From contig NZ_LMLP01000001.1 of the NCBI RefSeq assembly GCF_001421965.1, forward strand, positions 558,001 to 622,000: 64,000 nt of DNA, read 5' to 3'. The first letter of the stretch is position 1. The number at the start of each line of letters is the position of its first letter. The stretch comes from Sphingomonas sp. Leaf67 (GTDB lineage Bacteria > Pseudomonadota > Alphaproteobacteria > Sphingomonadales > Sphingomonadaceae). Under the pieces are notes generated by a model, which saw only the letters and a list, made by a program, of their open reading frames with translations, was not told the DNA's origin and did no database searches. Shown one piece after another: positions 1-8,004 of the stretch. The translations under genes and the position numbers were made by a program.

Positions 1-564
1 CCGGTTGCCGCGCCCGGCGATCACGTTCCCGGCCACTGCGCCCGCGACGCCGCCGATCACGGCCCCGCCGACCCCGTCATCGCGCCGTTCGGCCGCATAG
101 CGTTCATAGTCGCGATCGTCGCGGACATAGCGCCCGGTATCGCGCGCGTCCCAATCGAGCCCGCTGCGAACGTCATAGACCCGCCCGTCGCGATCGGCGA
201 GCACGGCATCGTCATAGTACCGATACCAGCCATAGCCCGCCTGCGGCCGGGCCAGTCCATAGCCCGACCAGTCCTGGATGAAGAAGCTCGGCGCGACCCA
301 GTAGCGAGGCAACACCCAGCCGCGCACCGGCGGGCGATACGCCGCCCATCCGCCCGGCGCATAGGTGCCGCCGACCCAGCGCCCGCGCACTTTCCCGCCC
401 CAACGCGGTCCGGGCAGGTTCACGCGCGGCGCACCGGCCTGAACCGCCGGCCCGCGGGGCAGCGCCGCAGGTGCCTGCCCCACGCGCTGCGCCTGTGCGA
501 CACCGATGGTCAGGCCGGAGGTGGCAAGCAGCGCGATAGCGGCGGCGAAGGACGACGTTTGCAT
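1..564 (-). CDS. RcnB-like periplasmic protein with glycine zipper, 3' truncated by window edge
   Basis: The reading frame starts at the ATG at 564 and is still open at base 1, giving 188 codons with the C-terminus missing. Residues 1-25 form a signal peptide ending in AQA. A Gly/Pro/Trp/Tyr-rich region follows, with a run of aromatic residues typical of RcnB (nickel/cobalt homeostasis) proteins. The last visible residues, GGAVIGGVAGAVAGNVIAG, are a glycine-zipper segment of the kind that inserts into or associates with the outer membrane. A role in metal homeostasis is only a family label; an envelope-stress or structural role fits equally well. Confidence 0.75.
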   Translation of the reverse strand, partial: MQTSSFAAAIALLATSGLTIGVAQAQRVGQAPAALPRGPAVQAGAPRVNLPGPRWGGKVRGRWVGGTYAPGGWAAYRPPVRGWVLPRYWVAPSFFIQDWSGYGLARPQAGYGWYRYYDDAVLADRDGRVYDVRSGLDWDARDTGRYVRDDRDYERYAAERRDDGVGGAVIGGVAGAVAGNVIAGRGNR

Positions 565-667
565 CGGCCGAAAACTCCCTGAACGGCGAAACAACGGTTC
601 GACGCCCTATCACGCCGCCCGGTTCCCGGCCAATCCGGTGCCGGTGTGCCGCCCGTCCCGCGCCGGG

Positions 668-1150
668 TCAGGCGATCCGTGGCCCCAGCACCGCGACCAG
701 TGCCTCACATCCCGCCCGATCCGCATCATCGAAGCGTCCCGGCAACGGACTGTCGAGGTCGAGCACCCCGATCAGCCGCTCGCCGACCACGACCGGCACC
801 ACCAGTTCGCTGCGGCTATCGGCGTCGCAGGCGATGTGACCGGGAAACGCATGGACGTCGGCCACCAGCTGGCTTTCGCGCGAAGCAGCAGCCGTTCCGC
901 ACACCCCGCGCCCCATCGCGATGCGGATGCACGCCGCCTTGCCCTGAAACGGGCCGAGCACCAGTTCGTCACCGACCAGCCGGTAGAATCCTGCCCAATT
1001 GAGATCGGGCAAATATTGCATCAGCAATGCCGACGCATTGGCCATGTTGGCGATCGCGTCGTTCTCGTCCGCCGTCAGTGCATCGAGCGCGCCGAGCAGG
1101 TCGCGGTACAGGTCGCCCTTGGCGCCGGTGGCAATATCGAACTGGTACAT
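668..1150 (-). CDS. msrC: Free methionine-(R)-sulfoxide reductase (GAF domain)
   Basis: This 160-residue single-GAF protein should reduce free L-methionine-(R)-sulfoxide in the cytoplasm. The three cysteines of the fRMsr family are present: Cys74 (KAACIRI), Cys84 (RGVCGTA) and Cys108 (HIACDAD), with the expected spacing. The C-terminal half carries the ERLIGVLDLDSP strand typical of the family. The ATG at 1150 is chosen because the upstream in-frame extension (ERRGLPP...) falls into repeat DNA and is not family-like. The gene is monocistronic, flanked upstream by a palindromic repeat. Confidence 0.9.
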   Translation of the reverse strand: MYQFDIATGAKGDLYRDLLGALDALTADENDAIANMANASALLMQYLPDLNWAGFYRLVGDELVLGPFQGKAACIRIAMGRGVCGTAAASRESQLVADVHAFPGHIACDADSRSELVVPVVVGERLIGVLDLDSPLPGRFDDADRAGCEALVAVLGPRIA

Positions 1151-1186
1151 GGGGGGCGATGTAGGCGGAAGGCCGCGCCGTTCCAA

Positions 1187-1240
1187 TCCTCCCCGGCACG
1201 GGGAGGGGGACCAGCCGCAGGCTGGTGGAGGGGGATCGCC
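1187..1240. repeat. Short palindromic intergenic repeat, family B
   Basis: CCTCCCCGGCACGGGGAGGG is followed by ACCAGCCGCAGGCTGGTGG, giving two adjacent hairpins. A near-identical copy lies at 8703-8750, and a related CCTCCCCGC...GCGGGGAGG copy at about 20590. It lies between the arfB 3' end and the msrC 5' end, which are transcribed in the same direction, so it could act as a transcript-stabilising or attenuating hairpin. Confidence 0.75.
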
Positions 1241-1327
1241 GCAAACGGACCCATCGGTGGATACGCCCTTCCACCACCACTACACGGCGCCCCCCCTCCT
1301 GCTGCTATCAGAAGAGGATGTGCGCAC

Positions 1328-1753
1328 TCAGTCCTCGCGCACCCGCCCCCGCCCGGCCTTGACCTGCGACCGGCCCTTCTTGGCATCGACCCGGCGCACC
1401 TGCGACGCCTTGGTCGGTTTGGTCGCGCGGCGCTTCTTCGGCACGATCGTCGCCTCGCGGATCAGGTCGAACAGCCGCTCGCGCACCTCGCGCCGGTTCA
1501 TCTCCTGCGATCGCGACCCATCGGCGCGCAGCGTCAGCACCCCTTCCTTGGTGAGTCGCGATCCTGCCAGCACCGCCAACCGGTTCTTGACCGCATCGGG
1601 CAGTCCCGGCGACGCACCCACGTCGAACCGCAACAGGACCGCGCTGTCGGTCGTGTTGACATGCTGTCCGCCCGGACCCGACGCGCGGGTAAAGCTTTCG
1701 ACCAGCTCGCCGCTATCGATCGAGATCGACCGGGTGATCGGGATGCGCGGCAC
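1328..1753 (-). CDS. arfB: Alternative ribosome-rescue factor ArfB (peptidyl-tRNA hydrolase)
   Basis: This 141-residue class-I release-factor-like protein hydrolyses peptidyl-tRNA on stalled ribosomes. The catalytic GGQ is at residues 28-30 (ASGPGGQHVNTTDSAV), and the C-terminus is the expected Lys/Arg-rich tail (KKRRATKPTKASQVRR) that enters the empty mRNA channel. It has no codon-recognition domain, so it is not RF1 or RF2. The start is GTG at 1753, directly abutting the TAG stop of the upstream pseudouridine synthase (1754-1756), so the two are probably translationally coupled. The length matches E. coli ArfB. Confidence 0.93.
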   Translation of the reverse strand: MPRIPITRSISIDSGELVESFTRASGPGGQHVNTTDSAVLLRFDVGASPGLPDAVKNRLAVLAGSRLTKEGVLTLRADGSRSQEMNRREVRERLFDLIREATIVPKKRRATKPTKASQVRRVDAKKGRSQVKAGRGRVRED

Positions 1754-2407
1754 CTAGATTTCGTCGAACCCCGCCGCGACGAAGCTGTGCGGCCACGGCG
1801 CGGTCACGTCGATCGCAGGCTTGTTGTCGCGCGGCACCATCAGGCCGACGGCGTGGAGCAACATGCCGCTCCGCCCGCCCTGACCATAGACCGGATCGCC
1901 CGCCACCGGACAGCCCAGCCCCTCGGCCATGTGTACGCGGATCTGGTGAGTGCGGCCCGTTTCCGGGAACAATGCGACCAGCGCGCGGTCGCCGACCGTC
2001 CGCAGGACGCGCCAGTTGGTCCGTGCCGGCTTGCCCTTCGCATCGCCGACCATCCGCCAGCCGTCCTCGACGCTGCTGACCTTGGCCAGCGCCATGTCGA
2101 TCTCGCCCGATTCCCCGGCGGGGATACCGTCGAGGATCGCCAGATAGCGTTTGGTCACCCGCCCCTGTTCGAACGCCTGCTGGAACCGGGCGTGCGCCTT
2201 GGGATTGCGGGCCAGCAACAGGCAGCCGCTGGTATCGCGATCCAGCCGGTGCACCGGCGTCGGTTCGCGCTGGAAGGTGAAGCGCAGTTCGTCGGCGCGG
2301 CTGACGATGCTGGGCGATCCGTCGCGTGGCGGATCGACCGGCAGGCCGGCGGGCTTGTCGAGGACGATCGCTTCGCCGTCGATGAACAGGACTAGGTCGT
2401 CGAGCAT
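1754..2407 (-). CDS. RluA-family RNA pseudouridine synthase
   Basis: This 217-residue protein has the RluA signature HRLDRDTSGCLLLAR with catalytic Asp56, preceded by the VLDKPAGLPV strand. The later TGRTHQIRVHMA motif also belongs to the family. There is no N-terminal S4 domain, and the size matches the short RluA/TruC-like group, so the likely substrate is 23S rRNA or tRNA uridine; the exact position cannot be told from sequence. It is the first gene of a two-gene operon with arfB, a link between RNA modification and ribosome rescue. The divergent neighbour begins at 2482. Confidence 0.9.
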   Translation of the reverse strand: MLDDLVLFIDGEAIVLDKPAGLPVDPPRDGSPSIVSRADELRFTFQREPTPVHRLDRDTSGCLLLARNPKAHARFQQAFEQGRVTKRYLAILDGIPAGESGEIDMALAKVSSVEDGWRMVGDAKGKPARTNWRVLRTVGDRALVALFPETGRTHQIRVHMAEGLGCPVAGDPVYGQGGRSGMLLHAVGLMVPRDNKPAIDVTAPWPHSFVAAGFDEI

Positions 2408-2481
2408 TTGCCTCCCTTGCCATCGTTGGCGACGCCGTGCCAGTGCGCTCGCGCGGTCAACCGCCCCAGCCGGAGACCATC

Positions 2482-3261
2482 GTGCGTCGATCCTTCGTCC
2501 TTGCCTGTATCATGACCCCGTTCGCTGGCTGCGCGCCGGCGACGCAGCAGGCCCCCGCGCCGGTCGCTGCGCCCTCCCCGGTCGCCACGCCGGCCGCACC
2601 GCCACCGGCAGCGATACCGACCCCGTCTGCTCCGGTCACCGGCCCGGTCGCGCTGTGCGGACGCGGCACCGTCCAGCGCACCGCCGACGGTCGCCTCTTC
2701 CATCATTTTCCCTATCCCGACACACCGGCAAGCACGCTGATCGACGCCCCCCCGGCGTTGGGCGCGTCGTGCAAGGTCCATCCGGCGATGCTGCCCGACC
2801 TCACCCGCCTGCTCGCCGCCGCCGATGCCGATCCGGCGGTCGCGGGCACGGTGCGCGCGGTATCGTGCCATCGTTCGGTCGCGCTCCAGCAGCTGACCTT
2901 TTGCGGCGGCATCGGTCCGGACGGGTCGGGCAGCTTCGCCGAACGCGCCTGGGCCTCCGCCCCACCGGGGTTCAGCGAGCATTCGACCGGCTATGTCATC
3001 GACTTCGGCAGTGCGAGCGCGCCTGCGTGCGATGCCGACGCCTGTTTCGGCGCCACCCCTACCGGCCGCTGGCTCCGCGCCAACGCCGCCCGATTTGGTT
3101 TCGAAATGTCGTTCCCGGCGGGCAACAAACAGCAGGTGAAATGGGAACCGTGGCACTGGCGCTGGGTCGGCACGGCGGCAAGCGAAGCCGGCGCGGCCCC
3201 CGCCCGGACGATGTTCGCAACTGCACGAACGAGGTTCCCGGCCGAGCCGAAGGTCGATTGA
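2482..3261 (+). CDS. VanY-like D,D-carboxypeptidase lipoprotein (M15B)
   Basis: This 259-residue exported protein begins at a GTG with CGGAGA six bases upstream. The N-terminus (VRRSFVLACIMTPFAGC) is a lipoprotein signal whose lipobox FAGC places the mature Cys near residue 17. A Pro/Ala-rich linker of about 45 residues follows, then an M15 peptidase domain with SCHRS, FSEHSTGYVIDFGS (zinc His and Asp) and EPWHWRWVG (catalytic Glu and third zinc ligand). It probably trims the terminal D-Ala of muropeptides at the membrane. A start 45 bases upstream is possible but would spoil the signal peptide. Confidence 0.85.
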   Translation: MRRSFVLACIMTPFAGCAPATQQAPAPVAAPSPVATPAAPPPAAIPTPSAPVTGPVALCGRGTVQRTADGRLFHHFPYPDTPASTLIDAPPALGASCKVHPAMLPDLTRLLAAADADPAVAGTVRAVSCHRSVALQQLTFCGGIGPDGSGSFAERAWASAPPGFSEHSTGYVIDFGSASAPACDADACFGATPTGRWLRANAARFGFEMSFPAGNKQQVKWEPWHWRWVGTAASEAGAAPARTMFATARTRFPAEPKVD

Positions 3262-3284
3262 GGCCGGTCTCACGGCGCGCACAT

Positions 3285-3381
3285 CGTCGTTCCCGCGCAG
3301 GCGGGAACCCATAGCCGCTGACGTTTCGGATCGATCGCAGACGTCGGCGATTATGGATTCCCGCCTGCGCGGGAATGACGA
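3285..3381. repeat. Palindromic ~95-bp intergenic element, family A, copy 1
   Basis: Outer arms CGTTCCCGCGCAGGCGGGAA (left) and TTCCCGCCTGCGCGGGAA (right) enclose about 45 bp starting with CCCATAGCCGCTGACG. Other copies lie at 11443-11537, 15242-15339 (decayed), 27822-27915, 37723-37802 and 63214-63309. All are intergenic; this one sits between convergent genes, where it could also act as a bidirectional terminator. Confidence 0.85.
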
Positions 3382-3399
3382 TCCCGGAGGACCGCGCCG

Positions 3400-4395
3400 C
3401 TACTTCCTCGCCGCCGTAACCCCAGCATCGGTCTGCACCACCGGCTTCATCGTCCCGTCGGGGTTGTAATGGAGCCGCTCGACCGTCACCGTACGCCGCC
3501 CGATCGCGCCGTTCAGATCGCCGATCGCCAGCGTGGCGTTATGCAGGAACAGATACCAGTCGCCCTTGAACTGCTCGATACCCGGATGGATGGTGAAGCT
3601 GTATTTCCCCGACCCGGTCAGCTCGCCGCGATAGGTCCATGGCCCCTTGATCGACGGCGCAGTCGCATAGGATACGCGTTCGTCGCGATGCTTCGACCGG
3701 TCGAGCGAGGCGTAGGTCAGGTAATAGGTGCCGTTCCGCTCATGCAGCCACGGCCCTTCCTCGAAATGCGGCGGGGTGATGTCGGTGATCGGCCCGTCGA
3801 TCTCGATCATGTTGGGCTTTAGCCTGGCGATATAGCATTGCCGGTTGCCCCATGCGATCCACGTCGTCCCGTCGCGGTCGGTGAAGACGGTCGGATCGAT
3901 ATCCTCCCAGCTATGCGTGCCCTTCGGCGTCATCTGGTTGGTGATCAGCGCCGACCCCTTGGCATCGACGAACGGGCCGGTCGGCTTGTCCGACACCGCC
4001 ACCGCGATCGCCTTGCCCGGATGGGTGTCGTCATGTTCGACCGCGGCGTAGAACCAGTATTTGCCGTTCTTGTGGATCGTCTGCGATGCCCAGGCATCGG
4101 CCTTCGCCCATTTGAAGTCGGCGACCTTCAGGATCGGGCCGTGATCGGTCCAGTGGTGCATGTCAGTGGTCGAATAGACCAGCCATTCGCGCATGTTGAA
4201 CATCTGATCGCGTTCCGCCTGATCATGGCCGACATACAGGTACAGCCGGTCGCCGACGACCAAAGGCGCGGGATCGGCAGTGAACTTGTCGCGGATGATC
4301 GGGTTGCTGCCCGCTACCGGTGCCGCCCCCTGCTGCGCCGGCGCTGCTCCCGCAACCGCCGCCAACGCCACGGCCATCCATCCCAAAATGCGCAC
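3400..4395 (-). CDS. Glycoside hydrolase family 43 (xylosidase/arabinofuranosidase type)
   Basis: This 331-residue exported enzyme starts at GTG 4395 with GGGAGAGG just upstream and a signal peptide ending in APAQQ near residue 22. The GH43 five-blade propeller carries the expected carboxylates: Asp41 (TADPAPLVV, general base), Asp167 (WEDIDPTVF, pKa modulator) and Glu213 (HFEEGPW, general acid). The family acts on beta-xylosides or alpha-arabinosides, i.e. hemicellulose oligosaccharides; the exact substrate cannot be assigned. A LacI-type operator-like palindrome lies about 40 bp upstream. It stands alone, without transporter or receptor genes beside it. Confidence 0.88.
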   Translation of the reverse strand: MRILGWMAVALAAVAGAAPAQQGAAPVAGSNPIIRDKFTADPAPLVVGDRLYLYVGHDQAERDQMFNMREWLVYSTTDMHHWTDHGPILKVADFKWAKADAWASQTIHKNGKYWFYAAVEHDDTHPGKAIAVAVSDKPTGPFVDAKGSALITNQMTPKGTHSWEDIDPTVFTDRDGTTWIAWGNRQCYIARLKPNMIEIDGPITDITPPHFEEGPWLHERNGTYYLTYASLDRSKHRDERVSYATAPSIKGPWTYRGELTGSGKYSFTIHPGIEQFKGDWYLFLHNATLAIGDLNGAIGRRTVTVERLHYNPDGTMKPVVQTDAGVTAARK

Positions 4396-4431
4396 GCGCC
4401 TCTCCCGTCCTTGTTTTGACGGGATGATAAC

Positions 4432-4445
4432 CGATAGCGCTACCA
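4432..4445 (-). promoter_or_regulatory. xyl-box-like LacI-family operator upstream of GH43 gene
   Basis: Read on the minus strand the site is TGGTAGCGCTATCG, with TAGCGCTA as a perfect central 8-mer palindrome. Its first 11 bases equal the xyl-box TGGTAGCGCTAACA described for xylan-utilisation genes in Xanthomonas. It lies 37 bp before the GTG start, where a repressor would cover the promoter. No LacI-family gene is in the window, so the regulator would act in trans. Assignment to a xylose/xylan regulator is inference. Confidence 0.55.
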
Positions 4446-4502
4446 TTCCAACCATCTACGGTCATGGCCGGGCTGATTTCCGACCCGCTGCACCGTCGAT
4501 GG

Positions 4503-4528
4503 AAAAGGGGCGACCCGTGGGCCGCCCC
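4503..4528 (-). terminator. Rho-independent terminator after wrbA
   Basis: On the minus strand GGGGCGGCCC and GGGTCGCCCC form a GC-rich stem with one mismatch around a 2-3 base loop, followed directly by TTTT. It lies just 3' of the wrbA stop and would end the pirin-wrbA transcript. Confidence 0.75.
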
Positions 4529-4536
4529 GTTCCTTC

Positions 4537-5139
4537 TTATCCGAACACCTTGGCGGCCAGTTCGGCGATCCGCTTGCCCTGATGCCTGGCACCGCCCAGT
4601 TCGATCTCGGTCGGCTGACGGCTGCCGTCGCCGCCGGCGATCGTCGACGCGCCATAGGGCGTGCTGCCGTTCACTTCGTCCAGCCCGGTATGGCCTTCAT
4701 AGGCATAATCGAGCCCGACGATGGTCATGCCGTGATGCATCAGGTTGGTGATGATCGAGAACAGCGTGGTTTCCTGTCCGCCATGCTGGGTCGCGGTCGA
4801 GGTGAAGGCACCGCCGATCTTGCCGACCAGTCCGCCCTTCGCCCACACGCCGCCGGTCGTGTCCCAGAACGCGGCCATCTGGCTCGACATCCGGCCATAG
4901 CGCGTGCCGGTGCCGACGACGATCGCGTCATAGTTGGTCAGTTCGTTGGGGTCGGTCAGCAGGTCGTGATGATCGGCGACGACGAAGCCCGCGGACTTGG
5001 CGACCTCATCGGGAGCCGTCTCGCGGACGCGGCGGACATCGACGTCCGCTCCGCCTGAACGGACGCCTTCGGCGACGGCGTCGGCCATCTTCGCGATATG
5101 TCCATAGGACGAATAATACAGCACCAGAACCTTGGCCAT
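4537..5139 (-). CDS. wrbA: NAD(P)H:quinone oxidoreductase, WrbA type (flavodoxin fold)
   Basis: This 200-residue FMN protein carries out two-electron reduction of quinones. The N-terminal [20 protein letters not shown] is the flavodoxin FMN-phosphate loop. [18 protein letters not shown] and the [13 protein letters not shown] loop are WrbA signatures, as is [20 protein letters not shown] near the end. The ATG at 5139 follows an AT-rich spacer; an upstream in-frame extension would run into the pirin coding region in another frame and is rejected. It is second in a pirin-wrbA operon (28-bp gap) with a divergent LysR gene, suggesting a quinone or electrophile stress unit. Confidence 0.93.
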   Translation of the reverse strand: MAKVLVLYYSSYGHIAKMADAVAEGVRSGGADVDVRRVRETAPDEVAKSAGFVVADHHDLLTDPNELTNYDAIVVGTGTRYGRMSSQMAAFWDTTGGVWAKGGLVGKIGGAFTSTATQHGGQETTLFSIITNLMHHGMTIVGLDYAYEGHTGLDEVNGSTPYGASTIAGGDGSRQPTEIELGGARHQGKRIAELAAKVFG

Positions 5140-5167
5140 GTGGCGATACTCCCGTTCGATTGTTCGG

Positions 5168-5866
5168 TTATTCGGAATCGACCAGGACGATTTCGGCGTC
5201 CCTGGTCGCGGTGATGGTGACGGTCTGCCCGCCGACCAGCGCGGCACCGTCGCGCGCCTCGAAGGCGACTCCGTCGATGGTGATCGCGCCGGTTGCCGCG
5301 ACCAGATAGGCGTGACGCCCTGCCCCCACGCTATGTTCCACGCTTTCCCCGGCCTTCAGCGTCGCGCCCAGCACGCGGGCGTCGGCACGAATGCGCAGCG
5401 CATCGCCGTCATCGTCGAAACCGCTGGCCATCACGACGAACTTGCCGGAGCGCTCGCCCTTGGGAAACGGCTTGGCGCCCCAGGTCGGCGCGCCGCCCTT
5501 TTGCCGTGGTTCGATCCAGATCTGGAAGATTCGGGTCGTCTCCGGCTCCAGATTATATTCGGCATGGCGCACCCCGGTCCCGGCGCTCATCACCTGTACG
5601 TCGCCCGCCGCCGTACGGCCCTTGTTCCCCAGCGAATCCTGATGGGTGATCGCACCCGAGCGGACATAGGTGATGATTTCCATATCCTTGTGCGGATGCG
5701 CGGGAAAACCGCTGTTGGCGGCGATCTCGTCGTCGTTCCACACCCGGATCGCACCCCAGCCCATCCGCTGCGGGTCGTAATAGTTGGCGAAGCTGAAATG
5801 ATGGCGGGCGTTCAGCCAACCGTGATCGGCATGGCCCAGGCTGGTGAAATCACGTTTGTCGATCAT
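5168..5866 (-). CDS. Pirin family protein (bicupin, quercetinase-like)
   Basis: This 232-residue bicupin has the pirin hallmark [20 protein letters not shown] and the [10 protein letters not shown] segment, which together supply the three His and one Glu metal ligands. Family members are metal-dependent quercetin dioxygenases or redox sensors; which applies here cannot be read from sequence. The ATG at 5866 is chosen because the residues upstream do not resemble the family and overlap the promoter of the divergent LysR gene. It is the first gene of an operon with wrbA. Confidence 0.9.
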   Translation of the reverse strand: MIDKRDFTSLGHADHGWLNARHHFSFANYYDPQRMGWGAIRVWNDDEIAANSGFPAHPHKDMEIITYVRSGAITHQDSLGNKGRTAAGDVQVMSAGTGVRHAEYNLEPETTRIFQIWIEPRQKGGAPTWGAKPFPKGERSGKFVVMASGFDDDGDALRIRADARVLGATLKAGESVEHSVGAGRHAYLVAATGAITIDGVAFEARDGAALVGGQTVTITATRDAEIVLVDSE

Positions 5867-5958
5867 CGTCGATCTCCTTGCTTGACCCCCAAGATAAGCA
5901 GCCCGATCATGACGTAAATGGAAACGTCGGAAACCGATCGTTTCGCGATGGAGGATAT

Positions 5959-6861
5959 ATGCGGCTTCCCGATTTCGAAGCATGGGCGATGTTCGCCTGC
6001 GTGGTCGAGCATCGCTCGTTCAGCGCTGCCGCCCAGTCGATCGGCGTATCGAAGGCGACGGTGTCGAAAGCCGTCGCCCGGCTGGAAGTGTCGCTCGGCA
6101 CCACCCTGTTCCACCGCACGTCGCGCCGGCTGACGCTAAGCGACGCCGGTCAATCGCTGGCGGAGCGTGCCGGCCGCATCCTGGCGGAGGCGCAGGCGGC
6201 GGAGGAACAGGCGCGCGACGCCGCTGCCGCCCCGACCGGGCTGGTGCGGGTCGCCGCACCGATGTCGTTCGGCCAGACCCATGTCGCGCCGGCCGTCGCC
6301 GACTTTCTGAAAGCGCATCCGGGCGTCGAGATCGACCTGACCCTGTCCGACGCCAAGGTCGACATCGTCGCCGACGGCATCGACATCGCGCTGCGAATCG
6401 CCGAACTGCCCGACAGTTCGCTGCGCGCGAGGCGGCTGGGTCCGGTCGCGGTGCGGATCGTCGCCTCGCCGTGCTATTGGCAGGAGCGGGGCCGCCCGAC
6501 CCATCCCGCCGATCTCGGCGGTCATGCCTGTTTCCGCTACACCAACATGCCCAATCCGCTCTGGCATTTCCGGCGCGGCGAGGAAGAAGTGAGCGTCCGG
6601 CCCGGCGGCCCGCTGGCGGTGAACAATGGCGAGGCGATGCTGCCCGCGCTCCGCCTCGGTCTCGGTGTCGCGCGCCTGCCCGACTTTCTGGTCGATGCCG
6701 ATATCGCCGCCGGTACGCTCGAACCGGTGTTGCCCGACTGGTCGAACGGGGCGGTCGCGTTGCACCTGTTGACCCCGCCCGGCACGCTGCGTCCGGCCCG
6801 CGTCGGGGTGCTGATCGACTTTTTTTCCAGCCGCTTCCGGACCCTTTGCCCCCGCGGTTAG
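5959..6861 (+). CDS. LysR-family transcriptional regulator
   Basis: This 300-residue regulator begins at ATG 5959, with GGAGG five bases upstream. The N-terminal winged helix-turn-helix (residues ~1-60) contains FSAAAQSIGVSKATVSKAVARLE and LFHRTSRRLTLSDAG, followed by a LysR substrate-binding domain of the CrgA/aldehyde-quinone responsive subgroup (RVAAPMSFGQTHVAPAVADF). It is divergent from pirin-wrbA with a 92-bp shared intergenic region, the usual layout for a LysR protein controlling its neighbour. The effector is unknown; a quinone or other electrophile is a reasonable guess. Confidence 0.9.
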   Translation: MRLPDFEAWAMFACVVEHRSFSAAAQSIGVSKATVSKAVARLEVSLGTTLFHRTSRRLTLSDAGQSLAERAGRILAEAQAAEEQARDAAAAPTGLVRVAAPMSFGQTHVAPAVADFLKAHPGVEIDLTLSDAKVDIVADGIDIALRIAELPDSSLRARRLGPVAVRIVASPCYWQERGRPTHPADLGGHACFRYTNMPNPLWHFRRGEEEVSVRPGGPLAVNNGEAMLPALRLGLGVARLPDFLVDADIAAGTLEPVLPDWSNGAVALHLLTPPGTLRPARVGVLIDFFSSRFRTLCPRG

Positions 6862-6914
6862 GAAGGAAATCATGCCCGCTACCTTAACCAACAGATTTCA
6901 TGGAACATTTCGCA

Positions 6915-6930
6915 TTAGTGGGAAATTAAC
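6915..6930 (+). promoter_or_regulatory. CtrA box (TTAG-N7-TTAAC) upstream of ctrA
   Basis: TTAG at 6915-6918 is separated by exactly seven bases from TTAAC at 6926-6930, one base off the CtrA consensus TTAA-N7-TTAA. It lies in the AT-rich 152-bp gap before ctrA, 84 bp from its start codon. CtrA autoregulation through such boxes is established in Caulobacter; here it is inferred from the site. Confidence 0.6.
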
Positions 6931-7013
6931 CTTTTGCGTTCAGAGGTGTTTACGTTAATGTTTTGGTCGCGCGCAGGGTTTTGGAACGCGTGCCGCGAAA
7001 CGGGGGACTGCCG

Positions 7014-7715
7014 ATGCGCGTGCTACTGATCGAGGACGAGCCGAATACCGCCAAGGCGATCGAGCTCATGCTGACGACCGAAGGGTTCAATATCTACACG
7101 ACCGATCTGGGCGAGGAAGGCCTCGATCTGGGCAAGCTGTATGATTACGACATCATTCTGCTCGACCTGAACCTGCCCGACATGCACGGCTATGACGTGC
7201 TAAAGAAGCTGCGGGTCGCGCGCGTGCAGACGCCGGTCCTGATCCTGTCGGGCATCGACGAGATGGATTCGAAGGTCCGCTCGTTCGGCTTCGGCGCCGA
7301 CGATTACGTGACCAAGCCGTTCCACCGCGAGGAACTGATCGCGCGCATCCACGCCGTCGTCCGCCGGTCGAAGGGGCATTCCCAGTCGGTGATCCGCACC
7401 GGCAAGCTGGCGGTGAACCTCGATGCCAAGACGGTCGACGTCGACGGCGCGCGGGTCCACCTGACCGGCAAGGAATATGCGATGCTCGAGCTGCTGTCGC
7501 TGCGCAAGGGCACCACGCTGACCAAGGAAATGTTCCTCAACCATCTCTATGGCGGGATGGACGAACCGGAACTCAAGATCATCGACGTCTTCATCTGCAA
7601 GTTGCGCAAGAAGCTCAGCATGGCCTGCGAAGGCGAGAACTATATCGAGACCGTCTGGGGCCGTGGCTATGTGCTGCGCGAACCCGATGAAGTGGGCGAA
7701 GCCGCCGTCGCCTGA
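7014..7715 (+). CDS. ctrA: Cell-cycle response regulator CtrA (OmpR family)
   Basis: This 233-residue regulator begins [20 protein letters not shown]. Its receiver domain carries the acidic pair near residues 8-9, phospho-acceptor Asp51 ([15 protein letters not shown]) as in Caulobacter CtrA, and Lys in [11 protein letters not shown]. The C-terminal winged helix has [22 protein letters not shown] and [11 protein letters not shown]. In alphaproteobacteria CtrA controls division, motility and polarity genes and is fed by CckA-ChpT and modulated by DivL, whose gene lies at 52.6 kb. The ATG at 7014 is preferred over an in-frame start 51 bases upstream because homologues begin MRVLLIEDE. Confidence 0.96.
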   Translation: MRVLLIEDEPNTAKAIELMLTTEGFNIYTTDLGEEGLDLGKLYDYDIILLDLNLPDMHGYDVLKKLRVARVQTPVLILSGIDEMDSKVRSFGFGADDYVTKPFHREELIARIHAVVRRSKGHSQSVIRTGKLAVNLDAKTVDVDGARVHLTGKEYAMLELLSLRKGTTLTKEMFLNHLYGGMDEPELKIIDVFICKLRKKLSMACEGENYIETVWGRGYVLREPDEVGEAAVA

Positions 7716-7745
7716 CGAACTGGTTTCCACCTCCCCCGCGCGCGA

Positions 7746-7773
7746 CATCACCCCGGCGAAAGCCGGGGTGATG
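7746..7773 (+). terminator. Strong hairpin after ctrA (terminator or repeat)
   Basis: CATCACCCCGGC, loop GAAA, then GCCGGGGTGATG gives a perfect 12-bp stem with a tetraloop, 30 bp after the ctrA stop. No U-tract follows, so it may be a REP-type hairpin or a transcript-end stabiliser. Two weaker hairpins (around GACCCCGGATCAAGTCGGGTC near 7832 and CCCCCGCGCAGGCGGGGG near 7890) make the rest of the gene-free 7716-8004 stretch; no ORF is convincing there. Confidence 0.5.
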
Positions 7774-8004
7774 GCGTTGCGGGCCGGGTGAAAAAACCGA
7801 CGAAATGACTTCAACCGCAATCGAAAGCGGGACCCCGGATCAAGTCGGGTCCGCTACGAACGTCGCGCGCTCAACCACAGGGTGACCGTACCCCCGCGCA
7901 GGCGGGGGTCCAAGAGCCAAGCAAAACAACGGCTTGTACCAGCGACCCTGCCGAGGTCCAAATTACGCTCGCGGCGGCGAAACCATCGCCGTCAGCGCAA
8001 AACC

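Noticed and set aside
506..2395. Long open frame on the plus strand opposite msrC, arfB and the pseudouridine synthase
   Set aside because: Composition is His/Arg/Gln/Asp-rich as expected for antisense translation of high-GC genes, and it contains no domain.
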